The position numbers and the translations under genes are program-made. Under the pieces are notes generated by a model. The model ran no database searches, was not told where the DNA came from, and saw only the letters and a list, made by a program, of their open reading frames with translations. Below, one piece after another: positions 9,001 to 16,900 of a stretch of DNA of 27,270 nt. The first letter of the stretch is position 1. The number at the start of each line of letters is the position of its first letter. Location of the stretch: NCBI GenBank assembly GCA_017999075.1, contig JAGOBX010000001.1, positions 1-27,270 of the forward strand. Direction: 5' to 3'. Source of the stretch: JAGOBX01 sp017999075 [NCBI: Candidatus Babelota bacterium]. Its GTDB lineage: Bacteria; JAGOBX01.

Positions 9001-12000
9001 GTAAGCGCATTAACCGGCGTTATATTATCAGTTCCTGAATTCCATTGAAAAATTATTGTATCTCCTTGTTCAATCGAATCGCATTTCGGATAAACTTGAG
9101 CAGGCGCAGTTGGACGGGCATTTATATTTGTCAACTGATTTTTAAAAACCCCTGTCGGCAAACCACTTCCTGTAACAAATAAATCAATAAGCCCGTCATT
9201 GTTATAATCCGCAAAATCAACTGCGCCAATACTGCCGCCTTTATTTAAACCAAGCGGCTCAATTTTTTTAATAAAACTGTCAGCGCCAATATTTTCATAA
9301 ATTGAAAAAGCTGCCGGATAACCCTGAAGCGTAATGTCAATATCTCCGTCACTATCATAATCGCCAAATTTAATTGAACCGATATTAAACCCCTGATTTA
9401 TACCCATTGGTTCAACTGCATTGGCAAAAATTCCATTTGTATTTTTAAATATTATAAAACGGTTGTTTTCACCGTCAAACCCTGCTGCAGCCAAATCCAT
9501 ATCTCCGTCATTATCATAATCGCCGAAAACAAGTGCAGGCAAATCCAAACCTATATTTACGCCAGTTGGCTGCTGATCAATAATAAATGAATCGTCAGCA
9601 TTATTTTTAAATATTATAAATCTGTAATTTGATCCATCATAACCTGCTGCCGCAAAATCAATATATCCGTCTTTATTATAATCTGCAACTGCAATCCTTG
9701 AATATTCGGTTAATCCTTGATTTATTCCAAGCGGCTCGGAATATCTTATAAAATTGCCTTTATCATTCCATAAAATTATCAGGCGGTTGTGCAATCCGTC
9801 ATTACCGGATACAATAATATCCAAGTCTCCGTCATTATCAAAGTCGGCTGTTTCTATATAACCGCGCTGTAACCCTTTATTTTCTCCCATTGGCTCGTTT
9901 GTTTTGATAAATTCGCCATTAATATTTTTATATAATATCAAACGGAAATTAACGCCGTCATTTCCGTTCGCTATTAAATCAAGATTTCCATCATTATCAT
10001 AATCCAGCCATTTAACTTTGCCTCGCATCAAACCTTTGCCTGCGCCCATAGGCTCTGCCGCTAAAATAAAAGTATCGCCGGTATTTCTAAAAATTTTAAA
10101 ATGATTTTGCGCCGAAAGTCCTGTTATAGCTATGTCAATTAAACCATCATTATTATAATCGCCCAAATCCATTTCAGAACGGTATAAACCTGATAAACCC
10201 GGTAAATCTATTTCACTTAATAATGAATAAGGCTTCAGCCGCGAAGCTGCTGCGAAAATTGATGAAAAATCAGATTCAACAATAAATTTCTGGTTTTGCG
10301 AATATTTGTAACTTACTGCTTTAATCCTGTAATAATAAGTTTGATTTTCATTTACAGTATTATCAATATAAAAAGTATCGTCAACTGAATTTATTTCCGC
10401 AATGATTTGTGAAGTCCAGTCAGACGGCGTTATTGAATCACTACGGAATATTTTATAACCTACAAGATAAGTATCGCCGTTAAGTATCGGCTCGCCGTTT
10501 GCATTTAGCGTTGGTTTTGTCCAGTATAGTTTTATTGTATCAAAAATGGAAGTGTCAGCGTTTGTCCATACCGGCGCGATTGGCGGAGCAGTATCATTAT
10601 TTTGCGCGGGAGCAGGATTTATTAAAAGAAAAACAGATGAATCGTTTATTGTATTCACCGGAGTTTGCAAACAAGTATAAATTGTATCGGCATTTTTATA
10701 AATCGAGTATGAATTAAAAAACTCTATTTCAAAATTTCGGATAATACCTGTATTTTCTGTTATATCTTTGTCAAATACTTTTAAAAAAAAAGTATTGTTT
10801 TCAATATCATTTTTGAATTCAGTAATATCAATAACTATTCTATTATCCGGCATCGGAGCGCTGCCGCCGTAAATATAATCTGTAAGAACCTTGGTTTTTA
10901 CCGGATTTGACGGATCGCCAACGCCGATTGTAATATCGCATTCCTGACGCGCGCTGTGTGAAATTTTGAAACTTGCAAGCAGTTGCGGATTATAATTATT
11001 TTTATCTATGAAATACATAACATCAGGAACAAATTGACGAAATGAGTTATATGAAATCCAGTAACATCCGTCATTGTTAAAATCGCCGGGCCAGCCTTTT
11101 CCCCAGCTATTAGCAATTTTAAATGCGCCGTATCTAACTTCTCCTTCTTCCGTATAAGGGCCGAAATTATCGTCGTAACCAATAACTGTATTAGCATGAT
11201 TATATTCGATTGGCGCAAGATAATTATCAAGCGTCCATAAGTCACTATCCGAAAGTTGCTCATATTTAGATGCGTCAACACCGATTTGCGCAATTATATT
11301 TGCATTTAATAGTGTTTTTATATTGGTAAAATTTATATCTTCAGCTGTATTAACAATTAAATTATCCGTTTCATTTCTGTATAACGCGGCCTCGCGCCAG
11401 GCGATTTCAGGCGGCCATGCAGTCAGATCATAATCATTATACGGCATTGTTTTGAATGTAGCAGCGCCGATGCCATACAATGTCCGATTCACAAACCAAA
11501 ACATACCGCCGGCGTCAATATTTTTATTTAATAAATTATAACTAAATTCAGGACTGAAAATTTTGTCTGCGTATTCCGCTGTAAAACTGCCTTTATACTC
11601 GCCGTTTTCGCCTGCGCCTGCAATATTCCAATTGTGTTCTTTCGCTTCCTGAAAGGTCTTTGAATAATATACTGAAGCCCAAAATGTGCAAGAGCCTTCA
11701 CCGCCCTGGTTTCCAATCGGCGGAAACCATATTTCATTAGAATTATCATAAGCCGCTGGCAGCGGCGCCGCATACTGTGGCGCAAATTGGACAGAACTTA
11801 TTTGTGAAACATTATTTTCTATCAGATTCCATTCTTCTTCTGTAGGCGGTCTTAACCCTGTGCCGTAACCATTAATAATTTTATTATAATTTTTTGAGGA
11901 ATCATATACTCCATAAATATTTTTCATTTTTTCAAGTTGAAGCGGTGCAATTTTTTTAGCGCTGACTGCAAAATTTTTTTTATAGATAATTGCATCATCT

Positions 12001-12074
12001 GCGTTTAAAACAGAACTAAATAATAAAATGACCCACAAAAATATTAAATTAAAAATTTTGAATGAAACGCCCAT
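6048..12074 (-). CDS. Giant secreted papain-like protease with two seven-bladed FG-GAP propellers and a sorting tail
   Basis: A 2008-residue extracellular protein. Residues 1-25 are a signal peptide (hydrophobic 8-23). Residues about 110-350 form a C1 (papain-like) peptidase domain with Q123, C129 (GSCTFWA), H293 (NHANTVIGY) and N322 (IANSWGKGW), so the triad looks intact; 26-109 may act as propeptide. A β-rich segment follows (about 365-455). Two similar cassettes come next: Fn3-like (498-610 and 1110-1220), seven FG-GAP repeats (about 620-985 and 1240-1605) and an Ig-like module (987-1101 and 1609-1726). The repeats hold DxDxDG calcium loops starting at D639, 691, 744, 798, 852, 905, 956 and D1256, 1310, 1362, 1415, 1468, 1521, 1574. 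The C-terminus (1919-2008) is a T9SS/FlgD-like sorting domain with VYPNPF and GKLAVIK. The ribosome site AAGGAGAAG precedes the ATG. The substrate and export route are inferred only. Confidence 0.9.
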   Translation of the reverse strand: MGVSFKIFNLIFLWVILLFSSVLNADDAIIYKKNFAVSAKKIAPLQLEKMKNIYGVYDSSKNYNKIINGYGTGLRPPTEEEWNLIENNVSQISSVQFAPQYAAPLPAAYDNSNEIWFPPIGNQGGEGSCTFWASVYYSKTFQEAKEHNWNIAGAGENGEYKGSFTAEYADKIFSPEFSYNLLNKNIDAGGMFWFVNRTLYGIGAATFKTMPYNDYDLTAWPPEIAWREAALYRNETDNLIVNTAEDINFTNIKTLLNANIIAQIGVDASKYEQLSDSDLWTLDNYLAPIEYNHANTVIGYDDNFGPYTEEGEVRYGAFKIANSWGKGWPGDFNNDGCYWISYNSFRQFVPDVMYFIDKNNYNPQLLASFKISHSARQECDITIGVGDPSNPVKTKVLTDYIYGGSAPMPDNRIVIDITEFKNDIENNTFFLKVFDKDITENTGIIRNFEIEFFNSYSIYKNADTIYTCLQTPVNTINDSSVFLLINPAPAQNNDTAPPIAPVWTNADTSIFDTIKLYWTKPTLNANGEPILNGDTYLVGYKIFRSDSITPSDWTSQIIAEINSVDDTFYIDNTVNENQTYYYRIKAVSYKYSQNQKFIVESDFSSIFAAASRLKPYSLLSEIDLPGLSGLYRSEMDLGDYNNDGLIDIAITGLSAQNHFKIFRNTGDTFILAAEPMGAGKGLMRGKVKWLDYDNDGNLDLIANGNDGVNFRLILYKNINGEFIKTNEPMGENKGLQRGYIETADFDNDGDLDIIVSGNDGLHNRLIILWNDKGNFIRYSEPLGINQGLTEYSRIAVADYNKDGYIDFAAAGYDGSNYRFIIFKNNADDSFIIDQQPTGVNIGLDLPALVFGDYDNDGDMDLAAAGFDGENNRFIIFKNTNGIFANAVEPMGINQGFNIGSIKFGDYDSDGDIDITLQGYPAAFSIYENIGADSFIKKIEPLGLNKGGSIGAVDFADYNNDGLIDLFVTGSGLPTGVFKNQLTNINARPTAPAQVYPKCDSIEQGDTIIFQWNSGTDNITPVNALTYNLRIGKISGGCEIMSADTNSNHINNSNLYGNVQNNTSYIIKTQQFDAGTYYWSVQTIDNGMMKSVWSIEDTFIIALPADADTIAPAPPVIVSADTSLPGQIYLIWTKPLLNSNGIALINTDTDLYGYKIYRADTLFPANWNNCLIAIISDKDDTDYIDLTVTGGNTYYYRITAFDSSVRKNNSFNNESEFSDIMTLRSLVFPTQYFNSSDLIDLSSNFLELTDRNFALGDYDNDGNLDAALIGNDGFYNRFIIYKNEGNQFINVAEPLGSRHGFGENGMLNWSDYDNDGDLDLIASGFDGEARFMVFKNENNQFVKAYSVLGADIGFIGGDIKTADYDNDGDLDLAVTGDKYANNSLMVFQNINEIYQQKFEPMSANYGTENGELEWFDYDNDSDLDLLVSGKDDYYKRLILFRNDKTGFTKVAEPMGINSGMHYSSIAFADIDNDGDLDFAVAGNDGVNRRLIIFENQNGTFVNKQEPLDVNSGVSNGQIKFADYDDDGFIDLAVTGNDGSNKRIILFKNYNGTFVKDCEPAGTNAGFDNSKIFWNDWDKDGDLDLMVFGNNSNAEQKFYVYLNQTDNKNIRPVAPAIVSPLGTNFISGDTIIFRWNPVATDTTPQNAMTYNLRIGRKSGGSEIMSSDSVSAHTMNATLLGSVQNHTQWYIIPNSEKRLSNGIYYWSVQAVDAGLMKSEWAAEKMFTIADTIYIINSAETQIMISGKLTDDSPVSVLTIANTEALNIQFNIGDTATNIITNLVMKINPEKINAALTIEKADKNKYNTGIDLIHNYNQFSNTIIDLVLTDAFGNIISADSSAFEILPRLSYTIDKAFYSAEDLRKLRVMTFDEITNRWISAGEPVVSVNDTDAVISVSLNHFSIYGLFFAPSLVFANNLSNVIVYPNPFVPNDNDLLNGTPVSGISFANLPADAQIEIYTIAGGKVFSQTVNTSPFKWNVKNNDGRDVASGVYLYLIKSSSGKKTGKLAVIK
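7260..8357 (-). repeat. Second FG-GAP repeat block: seven coding repeats of about 159 bp
   Basis: Seven in-frame units encode the second propeller of the giant secreted protein. On the + strand each shows a variant of CCGTCATTATCATAATC, the reverse complement of the DYDNDG codons, every 156-162 bases. Blade spacing in residues is 54, 52, 53, 53, 53, 53. A second recurring word, EP(M/L)GxNxG, marks the linker between most blades. Confidence 0.85.
9120..10217 (-). repeat. First FG-GAP repeat block: seven coding repeats of about 159 bp
   Basis: Seven in-frame units encode the first propeller of the same protein. Spacing between the calcium-loop aspartates is 52, 53, 54, 54, 53 and 51 residues. 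Units share the same DYDNDG and EPMGxNxG words with the block at 7260-8357, so the two arrays are homologous and could recombine with one another. Confidence 0.85.
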
Positions 12075-12176
12075 ACTCTTCTCCTTTTCCTAACTACCAA
12101 CTAAAATATCAGATAAGTTCAAAACTCAATATATTCAATTTTTTTTGAAAACAACACTATACTACACTTAAAGACT

Positions 12177-12205
12177 ATTATATTATTTCAGGTTAAATAT
12201 GTATA
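12177..12205 (-). promoter_or_regulatory. Possible promoter of the giant secreted protein gene
   Basis: Read on the minus strand, TATACA (12205-12200) and TATAAT (12182-12177) are 17 bases apart, which would start transcription near 12170 and give a leader of about 95 bases before the ATG at 12074. The -35 box matches only 4 of 6 consensus bases. Confidence 0.38.
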
Positions 12206-12210
12206 TTTTT

Positions 12211-12240
12211 TTCAAAAAGATATTATAATAAAGTTATAAT
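12211..12240 (+). promoter_or_regulatory. Possible promoter of the phosphoesterase-rubrerythrin gene
   Basis: TTCAAA (12211-12216) and a perfect TATAAT (12235-12240) are 18 bases apart, leaving about 90 bases of leader. Immediately after lies a perfect 16-base palindrome, G-T7-A7-C (12241-12256). This promoter diverges from the one proposed for the giant gene, so the two share a 263-base AT-rich control region (12075-12337) with no other visible feature. Confidence 0.35.
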
Positions 12241-12337
12241 GTTTTTTTAAAAAAACCAAGCCAATAATTATTAATAATTTTTTTTTAAATATAACAAATT
12301 AAAAAAGGCATAAAATTAAATATTTAAAGAGGGAAAC

Positions 12338-13588
12338 ATGAAACTTCAATTTATAAAACATAACATAAATATTGATAAAAATGTGGAGGAAGTTATAATA
12401 AGCGGAGATCCCGGATGCGACGGATACAATACTGAAAACATAGCAATATTTGAAGAAATACTGAAAATTCAGGCTGATATGCATATTATTGACGGAGATA
12501 TGCTTGTTACAGGAGGAGAAATGTATTTTAAACAATTTTCTGAAATTGTTAATACATCTTCATCTGCTCCAGTATATTGCCTTCCAGGAAATCATGATAT
12601 AAAAGATTATGAAAAATTTTTCGGATTGAAAAACTATTATATTAAATACAACAACGTCATGTTCATAATGCTTGATAATTCAAAAAGATTTTTTGATAAT
12701 CAAACCATTGATTTTTTAAAAGAATCATTAATTTTTTCAGAATCAAAAGAAATAATAATTTTGTTTCATATTCCTCCTGAAAATCCTTATGTTCCCAACA
12801 GCATATCAAATGAAGAATGGCAAAAATTAAAAGGTATCATTGATCCTTTTAAAAATCAGATTAAATTAATAATATGCGCGCACATACATACTGCTTTTGA
12901 ATACATACTTGACGGTTATAAAATAATTGTAACTGGAGGCGCAGGTTCAAAACTTGATCCTGTTAAAAATACTTTTTTTGAAAAAAATTTTTATAATGCT
13001 TTACGATTAACATTTAAAAATAGCGAATTTAAATACGAGGTAATAAAAATAGATATATGTTATGGCAAAACATTTTATGAAAATCAGGATGTTATAACAA
13101 AACTCAAAGATTCGTTTAAAGAAGAATGTTCTGCTTTCAGAAAATATTTATTATATTCTGAAATAGCTGAAAATGAAGGATTTCACGGCATATCGAAACT
13201 GTTCAAAGCAGCTGCTTCTTCAGAATTTTACCATTCAAAAAATATGTTTATAGCGGCAGGCCGATACAGCAACACTTTACAAAATCTTGCAGAATCAATA
13301 AAAACCGAAAAATCTGAAGCAGAAATAATTTATCCGTCAAACATAAATTTAACTGAAAAAGAAAAATCTTTAACAGCAGTAACTTCATATAAAAACGCTC
13401 TTGATGCAGAAAAAGTTCATTTTAAATTATTCAATGAAGCTGCCGAACAATTAAAAAAAGGAAATGATATTCCTCTTCAAAAATATTTTATATGTTCAAG
13501 ATGCGGATATATGACTTATGGAGATAAACAACCTGCGCGCTGTCCTGCGTGCGGAGCTGATATGTTTAAATTTATAGAAGAAAAATAA
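12338..13588 (+). CDS. Fusion of calcineurin-like phosphoesterase and rubrerythrin
   Basis: This 416-residue cytoplasmic protein joins two complete domains. Residues 18-240 are a metallophosphoesterase: D24 (motif I, but DPG not DxH), G53-D54, GNHD (84-87), H144 and AHIH (181-184, usually GHxH). Residues 255-416 are a full rubrerythrin: a four-helix diiron domain with carboxylates E263, E296 (followed by H299), E324, E327 and E358 (followed by H361) in the expected order, then a rubredoxin-like iron site with C386, C389, C402 and C405. Rubrerythrins reduce hydrogen peroxide in anaerobes. The fusion suggests phosphatase activity tied to oxidative stress or metal state, but that is inference. 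GAGGG lies at 12329-12333, 4 bases before the ATG. One uninterrupted frame with uniform codon use argues against an assembly join. Confidence 0.88.
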   Translation: MKLQFIKHNINIDKNVEEVIISGDPGCDGYNTENIAIFEEILKIQADMHIIDGDMLVTGGEMYFKQFSEIVNTSSSAPVYCLPGNHDIKDYEKFFGLKNYYIKYNNVMFIMLDNSKRFFDNQTIDFLKESLIFSESKEIIILFHIPPENPYVPNSISNEEWQKLKGIIDPFKNQIKLIICAHIHTAFEYILDGYKIIVTGGAGSKLDPVKNTFFEKNFYNALRLTFKNSEFKYEVIKIDICYGKTFYENQDVITKLKDSFKEECSAFRKYLLYSEIAENEGFHGISKLFKAAASSEFYHSKNMFIAAGRYSNTLQNLAESIKTEKSEAEIIYPSNINLTEKEKSLTAVTSYKNALDAEKVHFKLFNEAAEQLKKGNDIPLQKYFICSRCGYMTYGDKQPARCPACGADMFKFIEEK

Positions 13589-13607
13589 ATAAAAAAACCG
13601 ATTTTAG

Positions 13608-13635
13608 TTGAAAATATAAAATTATTCATTATAAT
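13608..13635 (+). promoter_or_regulatory. Strong promoter of the S41 protease gene
   Basis: TTGAAA (13608-13613), 16 bases, then TATAAT (13630-13635): 5/6 and 6/6 matches to the sigma70 consensus. The predicted start near 13642 leaves about 30 bases before the TTG at 13673 but only about 13 before the ATG at 13655, supporting the TTG start. Confidence 0.6.
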
Positions 13636-13660
13636 ATTCGAATTCAATTTAAAAATGTTT

Positions 13661-13667
13661 GAGGTGA
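13661..13667 (+). promoter_or_regulatory. Ribosome binding site that decides the S41 protease start
   Basis: GAGGTGA lies 5 bases before TTG 13673. It falls downstream of the in-frame ATG at 13655, so it cannot serve that ATG; nothing like a Shine-Dalgarno precedes 13655. Confidence 0.65.
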
Positions 13668-13672
13668 GTGTG

Positions 13673-15079
13673 TTGAAAAAAATATGTGCCTTATTTATTT
13701 CTGTAATTTTAAGTTTTTACGTTTATTCATCAGCGGCATATTCCGCCAATTATCATCCTAATTTAAGCGAAGAAGAATATATTGAAATGCTGAATGAAAC
13801 TATTAATCATATAAAAAACAATTTTGTCGATACTGATAAAATATCATTAGAAAAAATATATTTCGGCGCTATTGAAGGCGCTCTTAAAAGTTTAGATGAT
13901 CCATACACAAGATTTTTGCCGCCGGAAAAATATGATGATCTTAAAATGAAAACCACCAGTAAATTCGGAGGGTTGGGTATAGTCATATCTAAACGCGATA
14001 AAGAACTCACTGTAGTATCTCCTATACTCGGAACTCCTGCTTTTAAACTCGGCATAAAACCCGGCGATGTAATTATTGAAATAGAAAATGAATCTACTGA
14101 AAATTTAACCTTACAGGAAGCTGTCGAACGTATGCGCGGCGAACCCGGAACCAAAGTTACAATTACCATTTCAAGGGCGGAATTCAAACAGCCTAAAAAA
14201 TTCACTATAATCCGGGATATTATAAAAATAGAAACAGTTCAAACCAAAATGCTTAACGAAGATGTCGGGTATATCAGACTGCTTGAATTTTCCGAGCCTT
14301 CGCATAAAGAAATTGTCAAGGCATTGGCAGAACTTAAATCTCAAGGAATGAAAAAACTTATATTTGATTTAAGAAACAATCCCGGCGGATTACTCGAAAG
14401 CGCGTATGATATTTCAAATTTATTTTTAGACAGAGGGCTCGTAGTTTATACACGCGGCCGCCATTCTCATCAAAATAAAAATTATTATGCAAAACCTGAT
14501 TATTATGATATAAAAAATATTCCTTTAATAGTTCTGGCAAATGGAGGTTCGGCTTCAGGTTCTGAAATTGTGGTAGGAGCCATAAAAGATAATAAAAGAG
14601 GATTGATTGTCGGAGAAAAAACTTTCGGAAAAGGATTAGTCCAATCAGTATTTCCGTTCAGAAATCTTCCAAACACAAATTCCGGAGTTGCTATAACTAC
14701 TGCAAAATATTATACTCCTTCAGGAGTATGCATACAGGATACAGGAATATTTCCCGATATTGAAATTAAACCTAAAAAAACAACCGACGAAGAAGCTGAA
14801 AGTCTTATTAAATTCATAGACAAAGATCACGCTTTAAAATTTGTAAAAAAATATCCTGTTTACAAAGAGGAAGATTTATTGAATTATATCAAAGAATTAA
14901 AAAAAGACGGAATAATAGTTTCCAAAGAAATTGCAGAATCATTGGTTAAAGAACAATATGCACGCGAAGAAGGCAAACATTATTTTGCTGATTTGAATAC
15001 TGATGAAGTTTTAAAAAGGGCATTGGATTTATTCACAACTTATGATATATTCATGAAATCAATAAACAATACTAAATAA
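13673..15079 (+). CDS. C-terminal processing peptidase (S41 family, CtpA/Prc type)
   Basis: A periplasmic serine protease that cleaves proteins from the C-terminus, with a PDZ domain that recognises the substrate tail. I start it at TTG 13673 (468 aa), because this yields a clean signal peptide ([20 protein letters not shown]) and a good ribosome site; ATG 13655 would add six residues before the lysines. In this numbering the PDZ domain is about 97-168 ([16 protein letters not shown]) and the catalytic dyad is S295 in GGSASGSE and K320 in FGKG, 25 residues apart as in known CtpA enzymes. FDLRNNPGG is also present. The C-terminus (about 360-468) is a helical extension. It has its own promoter and lies upstream of serS by 40 bases, perhaps co-transcribed. 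Confidence 0.92.
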   Translation: MKKICALFISVILSFYVYSSAAYSANYHPNLSEEEYIEMLNETINHIKNNFVDTDKISLEKIYFGAIEGALKSLDDPYTRFLPPEKYDDLKMKTTSKFGGLGIVISKRDKELTVVSPILGTPAFKLGIKPGDVIIEIENESTENLTLQEAVERMRGEPGTKVTITISRAEFKQPKKFTIIRDIIKIETVQTKMLNEDVGYIRLLEFSEPSHKEIVKALAELKSQGMKKLIFDLRNNPGGLLESAYDISNLFLDRGLVVYTRGRHSHQNKNYYAKPDYYDIKNIPLIVLANGGSASGSEIVVGAIKDNKRGLIVGEKTFGKGLVQSVFPFRNLPNTNSGVAITTAKYYTPSGVCIQDTGIFPDIEIKPKKTTDEEAESLIKFIDKDHALKFVKKYPVYKEEDLLNYIKELKKDGIIVSKEIAESLVKEQYAREEGKHYFADLNTDEVLKRALDLFTTYDIFMKSINNTK

Positions 15080-15119
15080 TTATTATACAAAATTTAATAA
15101 TCGGAGCGGAATATTTATT

Positions 15120-16394
15120 ATGCTTGATATAAGATTTATTATTTCAAATTATGATAAAGTCATAAACAATCTTAAGAATAGAAATTTCAAAGATACAGTT
15201 TTAATTGATAATCTCATTGAGTTATACAATGATTCCAAGGATTTGAAAAATAAAGTTGAAACGCTGAAAAACGAAAGGAACGTATTATCAAAGCAAATCG
15301 GAGTTATGAAATCAAAAGGCGAAGACGCTGCTGAAATCATGAATAAAGTTAAAGAACTTCCTGAACAGATAAAAATTATTGATGATAGAATCTCTGTTAT
15401 AGAGCAGGAAATAAATTCAAAAATATTAACAATTCCAAATATGCTTGATAACAGTGTGCCTGCAGGAAAAGACGAATCGGAAAATACAGTCATAAAAACA
15501 ATTAATCAAAAACCTATTTTTGATTTTGAACCTAAATCCCATTGGGATATAGGCGTTTCATTAGGAATATTAGATTTTGAACGGGCTGCTAAAATCACAG
15601 GATCCCGTTTTGTAATATTAAAAAATGAAGGGGCTCAATTAGAACGAGCTCTTATAAATTTTATGCTTGATGTGCAAACGAATGAAAATGGGTATTGTGA
15701 AATTTTACCTCCATTCATAGTAAATGATAAAAGTTTGTTAGGAACCGGACAGCTTCCAAAATTTGAAGAAGATTTATTCAAACTCCAGTCATTAAATTAT
15801 TATCTTGTTCCTACTGCAGAAGTTCCATTGACAAATATATACAGAGATGAAATTATCCCTGGTGACCAATTACCCATAAATATTACAGCTTATACACCAT
15901 GCTTCAGAGCAGAAGCAGGTTCGTGGGGAAAAGATACCAGAGGAATAATCCGGCAGCATCAGTTCAACAAAATAGAACTTGTAAAGTTTACTGCTCCGGA
16001 ATCATCCGAAACAGAACATAACAAATTACTTGAAAACGCAGAATCAATTCTAAAAAAACTCGGATTGCATTACAGAGTGGTTTTATTATGTTCAGGCGAT
16101 ACCGGATTTGCGTCTTCAAAAACATTTGATATTGAAGTATGGATGCCCGGACAAAATAAATATAGAGAAATTTCTTCATGCAGTAATTTTTCTGACTTTC
16201 AAAGCCGCCGCGCAAATATTAAATTTCGAAGAACATCAAAAGACAAACCAGAACTCGTTCATACGATAAACGGTTCCGGGCTTGCAGTAGGAAGAACTCT
16301 GGCTGCTATTCTTGAAAATTTTCAAAATAAAGACGGGTCAGTTTCAATACCCGAACAATTAATTCCATATATAAAAAAAACAACTATTAAATAA
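15120..16394 (+). CDS. serS: Seryl-tRNA synthetase
   Basis: Attaches serine to tRNA-Ser in a two-step, ATP-dependent reaction. The protein is 424 residues, the normal length. Residues 27-100 form the long antiparallel coiled coil that grips the tRNA variable arm. The class II catalytic core follows: TAEVPLTN (232-239), motif 2 [14 protein letters not shown] (262-275), the serine-site region and motif 3 [17 protein letters not shown] (384-400). A GGAG at 15103-15106 is rather far (13 bases) from the ATG. I looked for a T-box in the 40 bases upstream and there is no room for one, so regulation by tRNA through that route is excluded here. Confidence 0.97.
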   Translation: MLDIRFIISNYDKVINNLKNRNFKDTVLIDNLIELYNDSKDLKNKVETLKNERNVLSKQIGVMKSKGEDAAEIMNKVKELPEQIKIIDDRISVIEQEINSKILTIPNMLDNSVPAGKDESENTVIKTINQKPIFDFEPKSHWDIGVSLGILDFERAAKITGSRFVILKNEGAQLERALINFMLDVQTNENGYCEILPPFIVNDKSLLGTGQLPKFEEDLFKLQSLNYYLVPTAEVPLTNIYRDEIIPGDQLPINITAYTPCFRAEAGSWGKDTRGIIRQHQFNKIELVKFTAPESSETEHNKLLENAESILKKLGLHYRVVLLCSGDTGFASSKTFDIEVWMPGQNKYREISSCSNFSDFQSRRANIKFRRTSKDKPELVHTINGSGLAVGRTLAAILENFQNKDGSVSIPEQLIPYIKKTTIK

Positions 16395-16419
16395 TATTAT
16401 AAAATAGAGGTATCTTAAA

Positions 16420-16800
16420 ATGGCGCTTAACACAATTGAAGATGTATGCAGAGTCGAAGAACTGATAAATTTAAAAAATGAATTTAAAAATGATGAAACA
16501 TTAAAAGGGCAAATCATTCTTGACGGCGTAAAATCAAGACTTACTGCCATGTTAGCACTTCAGACGACCGAATTGGGAAGAATCGAATCAAATGCTCCTG
16601 AATTTACCGAGATATATTTACGAGAACTTGATGCAAGCAATGATATAAAACAGAAATATCCTTTAAACAAAGACAAAAAAATTTATACTATTCCTTTACA
16701 GGAATTTTTGCGAGAACTTAAACTGTCTTTTAAAAACAAAGTTCAGAAAGAAATTGATTCCAAACAGGCGGAACTCGAAAAAATAATAAAAATGATTTAA
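16420..16800 (+). CDS. Small helical cytoplasmic protein, function unknown
   Basis: A 126-residue charged, mostly helical protein that I do not recognise. It has no signal peptide, no membrane segment and no cysteine pattern (one Cys, near the N-terminus). Two helical parts (about 8-60 and 85-126) flank a central EIYLRELDASNDIKQKYPL segment; the C-terminal part has heptad-like spacing and could be a coiled coil. It is a real gene: GAGG at 16407-16410 is 9 bases before the ATG, it follows serS by 25 bases in the same direction, and a terminator-like hairpin comes just after the stop. Probably co-transcribed with serS. Confidence 0.75.
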   Translation: MALNTIEDVCRVEELINLKNEFKNDETLKGQIILDGVKSRLTAMLALQTTELGRIESNAPEFTEIYLRELDASNDIKQKYPLNKDKKIYTIPLQEFLRELKLSFKNKVQKEIDSKQAELEKIIKMI

Positions 16801-16825
16801 TTATAATAAAGCAAAAACTGTTATC

Positions 16826-16853
16826 AAACGGTTTCTGCAGTTTTCCGTTTTTT
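16826..16853 (+). terminator. Likely intrinsic terminator after the serS operon
   Basis: AAACGG (16826-16831) pairs with CCGTTT (16845-16850), followed directly by TTT (16851-16853), a short terminator shape 25 bases after the stop codon of the small unknown gene. A competing stem, AAAACTG (16814-16820) with CAGTTTT (16838-16844), interleaves with it, so only one can form in a simple fold. Confidence 0.5.
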
Positions 16854-16900
16854 ATCACATATTTTAAAAAACAGCATAATAAAAATATTATATAATTTAT

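Noticed and set aside
7260-10217. Regularly spaced repeats resembling a CRISPR or satellite array
   Set aside because: The units lie in one open frame, differ at third positions and encode FG-GAP blades; period about 159 bases is far too long for CRISPR.
12241-12256. G-T7-A7-C palindrome as an operator
   Set aside because: Runs of A and T form palindromes easily in DNA this AT-rich; no second copy or matching regulator is in the window.
12299-12535. 78-codon minus-strand frame over the start of the phosphoesterase-rubrerythrin gene
   Set aside because: No ribosome site, and it overlaps the start of a well-supported gene antisense.
13807-14205. 132-codon open frame on the minus strand
   Set aside because: It lies wholly inside the S41 protease gene, shows no family motif and no ribosome site; a shadow frame.
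15080-15119. T-box leader upstream of serS
   Set aside because: Only 40 bases separate serS from the preceding gene and no T-box sequence or terminator is present.
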